DNA of 64,000 nt. It comes from Syngnathus acus. Lineage: Eukaryota; Chordata; Actinopteri; Syngnathiformes; Syngnathidae. Of this stretch, positions 45,353 through 55,804 are shown in pieces (positions within the stretch are counted from its first letter, which is position 1; each line of letters opens with the position of its first letter). Location of the stretch: positions 16,171,976 through 16,235,975 of the forward strand of contig NC_051089.1 in assembly GCF_901709675.1 (NCBI RefSeq), written 5' to 3'. The notes under the pieces are model-generated. The model ran no database searches. It was given only the letters and a program-made list of their open reading frames with translations, and was not told the DNA's origin. The position numbers were made by a program, and so were the translations under genes.

Positions 45353-47644
45353 CTAAAAAGGGTAGCTGAGCGCGGGGGGGAAGCCCTGACTCCGAGGCTG
45401 CTCATCCAGCAACAACAAATCCTCCACATCCCTCCCTTTATACCGCCGTCTGGCGATCTTTACTGTCACTTTTCTGCCTTGAAAGACTTTCAGCGCCTCT
45501 TTGGAAGCCATGGCTCGGGCGGCGGGTTCGTCGCGCCCGTAGCCCGTGCCCATGTAGACGGTCTGACAGCGAATCTCGCACACGTGGCCTTCCTTCTGCG
45601 TGCGAGCTGTGGGCAGGCCGACAATGTCCTTCAGCGGCACAAAGACGCACGTCAAGGTCTCCTTACATGACTCCACACAGCTACAAAGTATTTCAAAATG
45701 GTCAAGGTTGGGGCCGAACCCCCCCGCCGAAACCAACTTCCAGGCCACAGCCTTGTAGAGGCGGTTGAAGAAAGGCTGGTGCTCCGCCGGTGCCTGCGAG
45801 GACGGCCCCGATTTCTGACTCATAGATTGTGCCGATGTTTTCCCGGCCAGTCGACCGTCGGGCTCATTAAGAGCGTATCTGGATCGTTTGGCACAGCTTT
45901 CGTCGGGCGCTCCTGCACGAGATGAGCAAGAAAAGAGAAGAACAACATTTAATGAGGTAACAGACTGCAGCTTCAAGTGTGGGCGTGTAAACATGGAAAC
46001 GCTGCATGAAGAGAAAGGATGAAAACATCACAGTACACTATGTCCCATTTTACAAACAAGCTGCAATAGTACCACCAGACTTTTTGTTTTTGCTAATGTG
46101 GCTGTGAATTAAAAGACACAAGGTTGGTTTTGTTTCACCCTTTACAAATATAATTTGTGGATTTTACGGGTAATACTGCCAGTGTGGCCGACATGCTGAC
46201 TGGAAACGAGCCATCTGTCTTTTTGCTCCCGTAGTTTTATGAAACGGGTTCAAATGGGTCTTTAGTTGGCGACCCCCATGTAATATGTGTCCTCCCAACG
46301 GTGAGTCTTAAAAATGTAATGTAGCAAACATGACATTGCCTCATGTCTGAAAACTGCAATCATTACCGAAATTTAAGCTGACATCTCGACTTATGCTCAC
46401 TTCTACCTCTGAAAATATTAAAATGATTGCCCAAATACTTTTGATTTTATGGACAATAAACATTTTTCCTACTACAGAAGCTGATATCCTTTGACTTAAT
46501 CACTGCAATTGATAGCTATAGACATCAAATATCCATTTTAACTGGGCTGGCAGTGAAGTTCATGAAGAAAACAGCCCATAAAACACAAAACGTTGGTGCA
46601 ATTGTTCTGATGTGATGTGGGAATAACTAGAGATGACCACAACCATTTTGGGTCTTATTAAGGGAGACTGTCCTGTGTGTCAGTCTACTAGTGTTCCCAG
46701 CTCTCATTATATACAAATACTAAGTACATAGCAGCCTATTTTATATGACTCCGTCCGTGGGGGCGGTTTTGTGTAGACATACTACATCATTATATTTTAG
46801 TTAAGAGAGGATTGACTTGCCCGTGTGTTATACTTTCTTTGGAGGGTTCTTGTCACTGTTTCCCAAAAGAATTTAACTCACAACTTTTTACACTTCTCTG
46901 ACAATTAAGCATGTTAAAACATCACATTGACTTCAACAAAAAAATGATTTACGTGGTTGCTGGCTTCCGTAAAATTATCGGAGCCAGATTTTGTTGTAAT
47001 GTGTTTGCTTGTCTTCCACTAACAATCTCAGTTCCATCACTTCAAATTTCATCTCGTACGTATGAAGTATTCAATGGTTAAAACCTGCTGAGCTACAAAA
47101 GTGTTCTTTTTGTGAATGTCCATCTCCACTGTCAAAATTATACAGAATACTAACTGTAAAATAAAACTACAGCACTCAATTTCTGCAAAAATGTCTTTTG
47201 TCTTACCAAATGGCGCACCGAACTTTTCCTTGCGTGTAGTATGAACTGGACGATCTGGAACAGTTATTCCTTCAGCCATATCTTTAATCTTGAGCATGAC
47301 AACTTCTGGATAGCTTTGAAATGGGAAGGAAGATATTTATCGTCCTATTTACAATCCAGTTTGTCAATGTGCTCCGCTGTTGTTGAGTGTTCTACCTACC
47401 TGCAGCCGAGGAAAACATGGTTCGCCCAAACCATGGAGAGAGACAGCAGCCTGTCCAGACTACTGTTGGAGACACCTGGTTTCACTGTAGGGTATGCGTC
47501 CATGTTTTTTAGGATGAACTCTCTGCGGGCAAACCACTGTTTGTTGTTTTCGCAGTAGCCCCTCAAAGTGTCGACCCACTCGGCCACCTCCCGGTTCTGG
47601 GCCAGGTACTCCGAAACTGTGTCGTCCGTCGTCACCTTCGCCAT
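45353..47644 (-). CDS. cdkn2aip: CDKN2A-interacting protein (CARF-type; XTBD plus dsRNA-binding-like region), 303 aa
   Basis: Exons in gene order are 47400-47644, 47207-47313 and 45353-45912, with GT-AG junctions and consistent phases giving 303 codons plus stop. Residues about 1-105 are the XRN2-binding (XTBD) domain: REVAEWVDTLRGYCENNKQW, then FARREFILKN, LDRLLSLSMVWANHVFLGC and YPEVV. The C-terminal part (about residues 165-300) has FFNRLYKAVAWKLVSAGGF, CVFVPLKDIVGLPTARTQ and GYGRDEPAARAMASKEALKV, resembling the double-stranded-RNA-binding end of CDKN2AIP. The human protein is about 580 residues, so the Ser/Thr-rich linker is largely absent here. The XTBD-only paralog CDKN2AIPNL is ruled out by the C-terminal domain. 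Known roles are ARF/p53 regulation and binding of the 5'-3' exonuclease XRN2 in the nucleus. The gene is divergent from tubgcp4, with about 730 bp between the start codons. Confidence 0.93.
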
Positions 47645-48374
47645 GCCTGCGATTTAACAAACCACTATGGCGTAAACATGGGAAGAGATTCCTTAAAACC
47701 GAGGCGGAGGAACAGTATATGTTCTTGTCATCAAATACGATCGTTTTGTTGCTTACGTACCTTTTAAATGATTAATTCGTTGATGTATTTGAGACAACTT
47801 CTGGACTCATATAAACTGGTAACGTTACACAATGATGACAAGCGGAGTATTATGAGCAGTGCTTATTAACGATAGTGACATTAATCACGACCTATACACG
47901 TCTAGTAACATTAAGACTTTGGTAACATCATCTTTTCAACTTATTATATCGAATTACCAAGCTTTTTCTGCTGCGAGTTGTTGCTAGTAGCTACTGCATG
48001 ACCGACTGATGACGTACGACAGGAAGCTTCCGTTTACCGTAAAGAACTACAATTCCCATAGACTCTAGAAAAAGCAACTGGTTGATGCATAGCTTCCGTA
48101 TGTTTAATCGATTTGATGAAGCATTTGTGGCATAAAGTGACATTTTGTCGAACTTAAAACATCTTAAAACCTTAAATCTCAATATTTACCAGAAAGTTGA
48201 TGGAGTGCAAACAAATTCAAACAAAAATGAAATACTAGCTAGTTGCTATCCCGTCCCAGCATGCTTTGGGAAGATTGCGTCATCAATCCGCGACTGTTCC
48301 GGCGGTGTTTTTTGTTTTGTTTTGATGGTTGCAGACTTCACTGCTGTGGAGTTTCATTTATACTTTCAAAGAAG
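47645..48374. promoter_or_regulatory. Shared divergent promoter region of cdkn2aip and tubgcp4
   Basis: 730 bp between two start codons pointing away from each other. No TATA box is obvious at either side. The cdkn2aip-proximal 60 bases contain the 5' UTR, and sequence near 48270-48310 (next to tubgcp4) is somewhat CG-enriched. A common bidirectional promoter is inferred from the geometry only. Confidence 0.45.
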
Positions 48375-51300
48375 ATGATTCACGAATTGTTGTTGGCATT
48401 GAGTGGGTACCCTGGGACCATTTTCACTTGCAATAAACGGACAGGTTTGCAGGTAAAGCACAACACGACCCAAGCTGAAAACCTTTAGACATTTATTTGC
48501 AAAATAATCAGTTGACGCGGTCAATCATTCATTCGTGAATCCCAGTAAAGGGAGTCTATTTTTTCATTTTCCAAATGTGGGTCTTTATTTTAGAACAGTG
48601 GTTCTTAACTTGGGTTCGATCGAACCCTCGGGGTTCGGTGAGTCGGTCTCAGGGTTCGGCAGAGCCTCCACTGCGGAGATCCGAACACCTGATTTATTGT
48701 GTAAATTCGTGAAGACGCATATATGAACTGGTCTCGCAAAGGCAACAGCAGAAGTCACACTGATTTGCAGGTATGTAATTTGTTTTGAGTTCATGCATTG
48801 TGTTGGTTTTGTTCTTTGAACAAGGTGATGATCATGCACGGCTCATTTTGTACACCAGTAAAATACATTTATGTCTTGAATTTGAAAAAAATAAAACAAA
48901 GGTTTTCGCTAAAGGGGGTTCGGTGAAGCTGATGGGGTTCGGTACCTCCAACAAGGTTAAGAACCACTGTTTTAGAAACTATAACATCTTGGTTTTAAAC
49001 CACTAACGTTTAGGGGGCGCTTAATAACTTCAGCATGTCGTAAAAAAATGAAATGAAAACCTGAATAAGTATATAACTCCCTACAGTTTTCCACAATAAC
49101 AAAAGTTTTAAATTTCCCAAGTTAAATAATAACCTTTCATTAAGCTTTGCTTAAAATTCAAATAAAAACTAAAGGTACAAGTCCCCAGGGTCAGCAGAAT
49201 TTATTTTTATAATATGAACAGAAATTTGAAACAAATGATTGCCTGAAGTTAAAAGTTTTACATTGATCTCTTATTGGCCATCTTTTTTTTTTTTTTTTTA
49301 AAGACCAATGCTGATATTTATCAAAATGTCAAGTATCGGTGATAATCAAACTATCGCTAATCATCAGTTCTGACCAGCAGTTTCACTATGTCCAAAGCCT
49401 GATGAGCTAATGAAGCTATTTTCTATTGAATGTGAAACTTTTATGTGCAGGTGTCCCAGGACCTACCTTTCCTTCACCCTAGTGAGACCAGTGTCCTCAA
49501 TCGGCTCTGTAAACTGGGATCGGATTACATTCGCTTTACGGAATTCATCGAGCAACATACTGGCCATGTACATCAACAAGTAAGTAATAGATAGCCAGTT
49601 GAATGTATTTTGCCTGGTAAGATTAATTTTTTTTATGTGGTGTTGGACGCCAAAACACGTTTCTCAGAGCAGAAGAGTGAATTCTTGCCTTCATTGGATG
49701 CACTAAATTTGAGGACAGGCGTCACCAATTCCGGTCCTCGGGGTCCTGCATGTTTTTAATGTTATCCAGCTTCTGCAGACCTTGCTCTTTATCGGATCAT
49801 TAGGTGCGTTGCACCAAAGACATATAAAAGATGCAGGACACTGGACCCCGAGGACCGAAATTGGTGACCCCAGTTTTAGGGCAAGTTTGAAAGCAATCTT
49901 GTCATCAGATGCATGCAGACAATACTTGACTCATTTGGGAGTGTTAGTCCAAACAAGGTAATATGATTGAATTTGTGTTGTTTTGTTGCCACAATTAGAT
50001 TCATCGCGTTGTTTCTTTGTAGGAGCATCACACAAATCAGGCCAGCCCGATGGGACTTCATGGCATTTACCTGCGTGCATTCTGCACAGGTTTGGACTCA
50101 ATGTTGCAGCCATACAGACAAGCCCTACTGGACCTTGAACAGGAGGTAAAAGAAAAATACGAAGCTGAGTATAGAGCGCAGAAGATTAATGTGCGTTGCT
50201 GCGCGTGTGCACGTGCGTGTCATTTTCAGTTCCTCGGTGATCCCCACTTGACAATATCCCATGTGAATTATAAGCTTGATCAGGTAGGCTTGTAAACCCC
50301 TTTAATAATGCAAAGGAATATTGACCAAGGTAAGGTTGAGCAGCTTTTACATTTGTACTCTTTCTAAAGTTTCAGTTGCTTTTTCCCTCGGTGATGGTGG
50401 TGGTCGAAACGATTAAATCACAAAAGGTAAGGACCGGTTATTTGACAAACATAATTGCAATAGTGTAAAAAAAAAAAAAAAAGAGTTGTATGTGAGCTGA
50501 AACAAATTCAAGCACACTGAATTTAATTGAATGACCACACTTAATAAGATCAACTGCAGGCTGAAGTTGACCATAATTATGTTCGAAGAAATTAATAAGA
50601 AGTAGGGCTGCAACTAACAATTATTTTGATAATTGATACATCTGTCGATGAATTGAGTGGAAAATGAAACATCTTTTATTTTCCATCCCTTTTTTTCCAA
50701 AATCATGCCATTATTCGAAAATGATAAATGAAGAAAAGGCACAAACATAGATTAAATTATGGTTCAGCTATTGGTTTGGATCGTAACATGTTGGAAAATA
50801 AGCAAATATACCAACTGTTGAATTTCAAAGTAAAAGCGGATGTTTTAAAATTTGAATTCAAGAGAGAGATAACACTGGCCAACAGCAAATTGTAATCAGA
50901 GATGACTTTCATGTTTGGATGCTATTTTAAAAAATGCCTTTACCTTTTTCCTAGCACATCAGATTTTCGAGATATCTTCATTTTTTATCTTTGTTTTTAA
51001 ATTTGACCTATAAAAGCTTATTGAGTATGGATTTTAATGTGGTGCAATTCAGTTATATTTTTTCAGGGGAAAAATTCACCTGTTGCTTAACCTCACACAT
51101 AATTCATAAGTTTTACTGAATATTGTATTTGACTATATTAGCTATACTGTTGTTAGTATATCATTATGAAAACCTGATGTGCTAGGGGGAAAAACGAGAG
51201 CAGATTCAGAATCATCACAAAAAAAGTTTACATGCATCGCTTAAAAAAAAGCGTAAAAATTTGTTAACTCGGGTTATCAGTCTGCTTTCATTGAGGACTA

Positions 51301-54300
51301 CATAAATCAAGGAATATTGACTCATACTGAAGATTTGGACGATTTTAAATGAAACATATTTATTGTGCAAATTGATAATCAATGAGTTGTCGATAAATCG
51401 TTGCACCTCCAGTAGGAAGTATTAAAGAGGTGTCTGTGCTGACAAGCATTGAAGCCGATGTCTCCTCCGCTTCAGATCCATGGCTGCCAAATCCTGGAAA
51501 CGGTATACAAGCACAGTTGTGGGGGGCTTCCTCCTGTCCGCATGGCATTAGAAAAGTAAGTTATTCCCTTTGCATTGTTTCATTGGACCGTTATGTCGTT
51601 GCAGGTGTCATATGCTATGCGCAAAAAGTTAGCGATACTGGCCTTTTGTTGTGTGTTTTCATTTTCAAATATACTCAGAAAAAAACATCAGTGTTGTGCG
51701 CCGTTCTTTAGGATCCTTGCCGTGTGCCATGGTGTAATGTACAAGCAGCTCGCCGCCTGGATGCTGCACGGATTGCTGCTAGACCAAAGTGAGGAGTTTT
51801 TCGTGAAACAGGGTCCAAGTGCCGGAGGGGCTTTGGCCAACCAAGAGGAGGATGAGGAGGATCTCGGGCTGGGAGGCTTAAGCGGCAAACAGCTGAGAGA
51901 ACTTCAAGACCTGGTGAGAAGCGCCATTGACATCGAACTCGGGATTCCCAACGATTGCTCAACGCCGTCGTCGTGCGTGCATGGCTTGGCAGAGGCTGAT
52001 CGAGGAGGAGAACATGCTGGCTCCGTCCCTGCAGCAGTTCTCCCTGCGAGCGGAGATGTTGCCTTCTTACATTCCAATACGAGTGGCCGAGAAGATCCTT
52101 TTTGTTGGAGAATCGGTGCAGATGTTTGAAAACCATAACCACAGTCCCTCTAGAGCAGGTACCGTATTGTACCAAAAACGGGCTCGTATTTCCATTTGGC
52201 TTGGTGTGAATATAGCTGTGTGATTGTTTTAGGCTCCATTTTGAAGCACCAGGAGGACACATTTGCTGCTGATTTGCACCGACTTAAGCAACAGCCTCTT
52301 TTCAGCCTTCCTGATTTTGAAAATTTAATAGATCGCATCAGAAGCACAGTGGCTGAGGTAAACGTGTCTCGGATTATAATACACACACTGCTCACAAAAA
52401 CATCGGGCTTTTCTGATTTGGTGTGTGTTTCATGATTTTATTTTATTGATTCGTGATTTAAATTATGTTCACCTACTTTATTTTATTCTCAAATTTCACC
52501 CAAAACCTTACTTTACGAATAGTGTAGGTCTTTCATAATAATGCAAAATTTGCACTTTGGCTTGCTTTTCAGCATCTTTGGACACTGATGGTGGAGGAGT
52601 CAGAGCTCATTGAGCAGCTCAAGGTATGATCTACTACCACATTTCTTTTGATAGCAAATTGAGGTTGACGACTACATCGGTATGTTTATCGTTCTGCTAT
52701 GTTAAAACGATATGTACACAAACAATCTCTTCTCTTACTGTCTTCTACTTTCAGATTATCAAGGACTTCTACTTGCTGGGTCGTGGTGAGCTCTACCAGG
52801 TTTTTATTGACCTCGCGCAGCACATGTTGAAGACCCCACCGACAGCCGTCACGGAGCATGGTAAATCACGTCAAGCTTTGTGGTTCTTTCTGAGCCTTTT
52901 CTTCCCCTTTAAGGTGGAGTGGAACAAACCACTTGTCTTGCAATTCTACCAGGCTGAAGTTTAAAACCATGAGGAGCCCAAGATAGTCTGCTTCACTTTC
53001 TTCTGTCTGATGCGCTGCAACACTTCCATTCAGACAACGGACCTCTCTCTATACACCACTCCTACTTTCCATCCTGTTGATCTATAGCAGCTTTTGACGT
53101 GACTGCCCTAAAGTTCCCAAGCCTTTTGTTAGAGACTGAACTTGATGACTTAGTGAGTCATTAAATATTCGACAGTGCTATAGTTGGAGCTTTTATGCTT
53201 GCATAATAACTCAATATGTAAAATGGATGTTTTTGGGAAAGGTGATGCATTTCATTGCTTCATGTTTTATGTTTTCCCCAGATGTGAATGTGGCCTTCCA
53301 GCAAGCGGCTCATAAGGTGTTGCTGGATGATGACAATTTGCTGCCTTTGCTGCACCTCACAGTTGACTACCAGGGCAAAGATAGCAAAGGTCAGCTGGCT
53401 GTGAACCACAGCAATGTTGAAATATAGGCTACTTACATTTAGATGACTGAGATTTATTTCAAGCAAATACAAAGATTATTTTATATTAGGCCATTTAAAT
53501 GTCACTGGATGCTTATTTAATTCGACTTTTTTTTGATAAATCAGTGACTGAATTATTGGTTTTGATTGTCATTATCATTGTATTTTCCATGCTACAGAAA
53601 GTCAAAGAAATGTCACAGTAAAATAAAATCACTTCTAAAAAGTATTTCCAAACACATTCTTAATTAAGGAAGGAGGATTTCGGGGGCGAGTCTTAAGGTT
53701 CAATGTTGTTGGGCTTGGTTTTTGTAAAAGAAATCTTCCGAACATCCAATTTAACGACTTAGTCTGCAAAATGTGGTAGCTCCATCCTAAGAAATTTAAC
53801 TGGCATAGTCACAAAAAGACTGCTCGTTTGTCTGATTCTGTTCTCGGTTGTTCTTTTTTTTTTAGACATGGTGGGCTCCGGAACCACTCCTCCACAAGAT
53901 ATCTCTCCCCGCGAAGTGCCTCCCACTGGGTGGGCTGCTCTCGGCCTCATCTACAAGGTTCAGTGGCCGCTGCACATCCTCTTCACTCCTGCTGTTTTGG
54001 AGAAGTCAGTACTAAATAATATTTTTCTCTTTCCCATCCTAAAATGCAGTAGGCTTCTATATGGTGAGCATTGTGTTCTCTCTGTCTCCCTATGGTTAGA
54101 TACAACGTGGTGTTCAGGTACCTGTTGAGTGTGCGGCGGGTGCAGTCCCAGCTCCAACACTGCTGGGCTTTGCAGATGCAGAGGAAACATCTCAAGTCCA
54201 GCCAGACAGACGCTATCAAGTGGAGGCTACGTAACCACATGGCTTTCCTGATTGATAACTTGCAGTACTACCTGCAGGTAACTGACTGTGGTATTATCCC

Positions 54301-55060
54301 CATAACGATGGGGGAAATCATGTCATCCGGCCAAACAATATGAGTGGTTTCTTGATGGTTTACAGCAGATGGCATGTTGAGCCATGATGAAAGTAAGAGC
54401 TGTAAATAATACATCTAAGGTTACCGGTGTGATTTTTTGTTTTTCCAGAAGACATTGAGTATCCCAATATCAGTCGGACTAACACAAGCTGCTTTTGTCT
54501 TCAGGTGGATGTGTTGGAATCCCAGTTCTCTCAGCTGCTTCAACAGATCAACTCCACCAGAGATTTTGAGAGTATTAGACTAGCCCATGACCATTTCCTT
54601 AGCAACCTGCTCGCCCAGTCCTTCATCCTCCTGAAGCCTGTATGGAATCCAACTTTGCCATGAATAGTTACTGAAATAGAACCTGTGAGACAAATCCAAG
54701 CCTCTAATGCTCCTGCTTTCAGGTTTTCCACTGCCTTAATGAGATCCTGGAGCTGTGTCACAATTTCTGCTCTTTGGTTAGTCAAAGTGTGGCGTCGCTG
54801 GATGAGAGGGGAACCGCTCAGTTGGACATTCTAGTCAAGGTGGGCTTATTAGTCTTGCCATTGTTTTTACAGAAGAGAGAAAATATGTTTGCCTCACATT
54901 CCGTCTTTATTTTCAGGGCTTCAGACGGCAGTCGTCACTACTGTTCATAATCCTGTCAAGCGTGCGGAATCATCAGATCAACTCAGATCTTGCTCAGCTA
55001 CTTCTGCGACTGGACTACAACAAGTATTACACCCAGGCCGGAGGCACCCTGGGAAGGTGA
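48375..55060 (+). CDS. tubgcp4: Gamma-tubulin complex component 4 (GCP4), 17 exons, about 663 aa
   Basis: Exons: 48375-48452, 49451-49579, 50023-50145, 50230-50283, 50370-50426, 51476-51555, 51712-51913, 51993-52158, 52233-52357, 52573-52623, 52755-52860, 53282-53389, 53866-54004, 54100-54277, 54505-54639, 54723-54839 and 54917-55056. All phases join. The protein starts MIHELLLALSGYPGTIF and contains GIYLRAFCTGLDSMLQPYRQ (grip1 region), ILAVCHGVMYKQLAAWMLHG, KIIKDFYLLGRGELYQVF, NVAFQQAAHKVLLDDDNLLP and QRKHLKSSQTDAIKWRLRNH (grip2, gamma-tubulin-binding half). Human GCP4 has about 667 residues. GCP4 is a fixed subunit of the gamma-tubulin ring complex that nucleates microtubules at centrosomes. 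For exon 5, the acceptor at 50367-50369 restores the family's FQLLFPS. The end is uncertain: exon 17 finishes at a donor-like AG|GTGAAC that itself creates a stop codon (55058-55060), so the last residues are either LGR read straight through or a tiny further exon. Introns 1, 2 and 5 carry hAT-type insertions. Confidence 0.97.
48596..48969. mobile_element. hAT MITE with perfect 8-bp target duplication, 374 bp, in tubgcp4 intron 1
   Basis: The ends cagtggttcttaac / gttaagaaccactg are perfect inverted repeats. The 8-bp target duplication ttttagaa is identical on both sides (48588-48595 and 48970-48977). The subterminal GGGGTTCGGT motif repeats at both ends. It is typical of a Charlie-like hAT MITE. 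Confidence 0.95.
49716..49873. mobile_element. Palindromic hAT-type MITE, 158 bp, in tubgcp4 intron 2
   Basis: The left half gtcaccaattccggtcctcg and the right half cgaggaccgaaattggtgac are inverted copies and can form a long hairpin. The flanks tttgagga and ttttaggg agree at six of eight bases, compatible with an aged 8-bp target duplication. Confidence 0.7.
50603..51411. mobile_element. Non-autonomous hAT element (GGGCTGCAACTAA family), about 809 bp, in tubgcp4 intron 5
   Basis: The left end tagggctgcaactaacaatt, then attttgataattga, and the right end ttgataatcaatgagttgtc, then gataaatcgttgcacctcca, are imperfect inverted repeats. The flanks ataagaag (50595-50602) and gtaggaag (51412-51419) share six of eight bases. 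The family is common in fish. A scrap with gattaatcga lies at about 34597-34625. Confidence 0.7.
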
Positions 55061-55658
55061 ACCTCACACTTCAGTCTCACCATATAACTTCCAAAACGAA
55101 ACTGTGACCATATCTTTGTTTAACAATGCAAGTTTGCAAGGCTGAGAGCTAAAACAAAAACATGCCTGACTATTGCTTATGTCACAAAAGATGTTTGAAA
55201 GGGATAAAAGTGATGACATGTTCTTTGGTGAAGATTGAGTATGACAATGAGGCAGTAGAACATTGACTGCCTGTGTAAAACAAAAACAAACAAAAATTCA
55301 CATCTAACAAAACAAATTCACATCTAACAAGATGGCTGTTTCAAATTTCTTTCAAAAGGTTACCTACTTGTTATTAGCAAAGACAGTGTTGTTGCTATTG
55401 TCTAAATTATTTAGTTTTTAGTGTTTGAGAAAACCAGAGTGTTTGTTTACAATGGTGTATTTAAAAACATTGATACTTAAATCTCAAGTGGCAACAGCTT
55501 TTGCTTTGGAGGCGGCTTATAAATCTTAATTATGTGCATGGCTCGATGCAACCAGTTCATCAAGAAAACTTGTTTCCATCGTTTGAGCACTCGAACCGAC
55601 AGACTGAAGGCTTTCCTTTTGTATAAACTGTATATATACTGAAACATTTTGTGTCTAA

Positions 55659-55664
55659 AATAAA
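55659..55664 (+). terminator. Poly(A) signal of tubgcp4
   Basis: AATAAA about 600 bp after the tubgcp4 stop, the last canonical signal before the tail-to-tail tp53bp1 gene. The 3' UTR length is an inference. Confidence 0.5.
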
Positions 55665-55695
55665 ATCAATTGACTAAAACGAAACAAGGATGACA

Positions 55696-55701
55696 TTTAT
55701 T
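55696..55701 (-). terminator. Poly(A) signal of tp53bp1
   Basis: TTTATT on the plus strand (AATAAA on the minus strand), about 105 bp after the tp53bp1 stop codon. Its expected cleavage site, 10-30 bases further along the minus strand, falls where tubgcp4 transcripts should also end. Confidence 0.55.
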
Positions 55702-55804
55702 CTTCCATAAAAACACACAATGAAGTTATGTACAGTAGGCATGCAACAGAACAAATGTTGAACGGTGAGTATCACGGTTAAAAGCAGCATACATGTACAG
55801 TATC

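Noticed and set aside
45194-45670. 158-codon plus-strand frame
   Set aside because: It is antisense to the conserved C-terminal exon of cdkn2aip.
47460-47660. Alternative frame over cdkn2aip exon 1
   Set aside because: It is a frame shadow of the XTBD exon and matches no family.
51575-52262. 184-codon frames on both strands over tubgcp4 exons 7-8
   Set aside because: The plus-strand frame reads through intron sequence around the real exon 51712-51913, and the minus-strand frame is its shadow.
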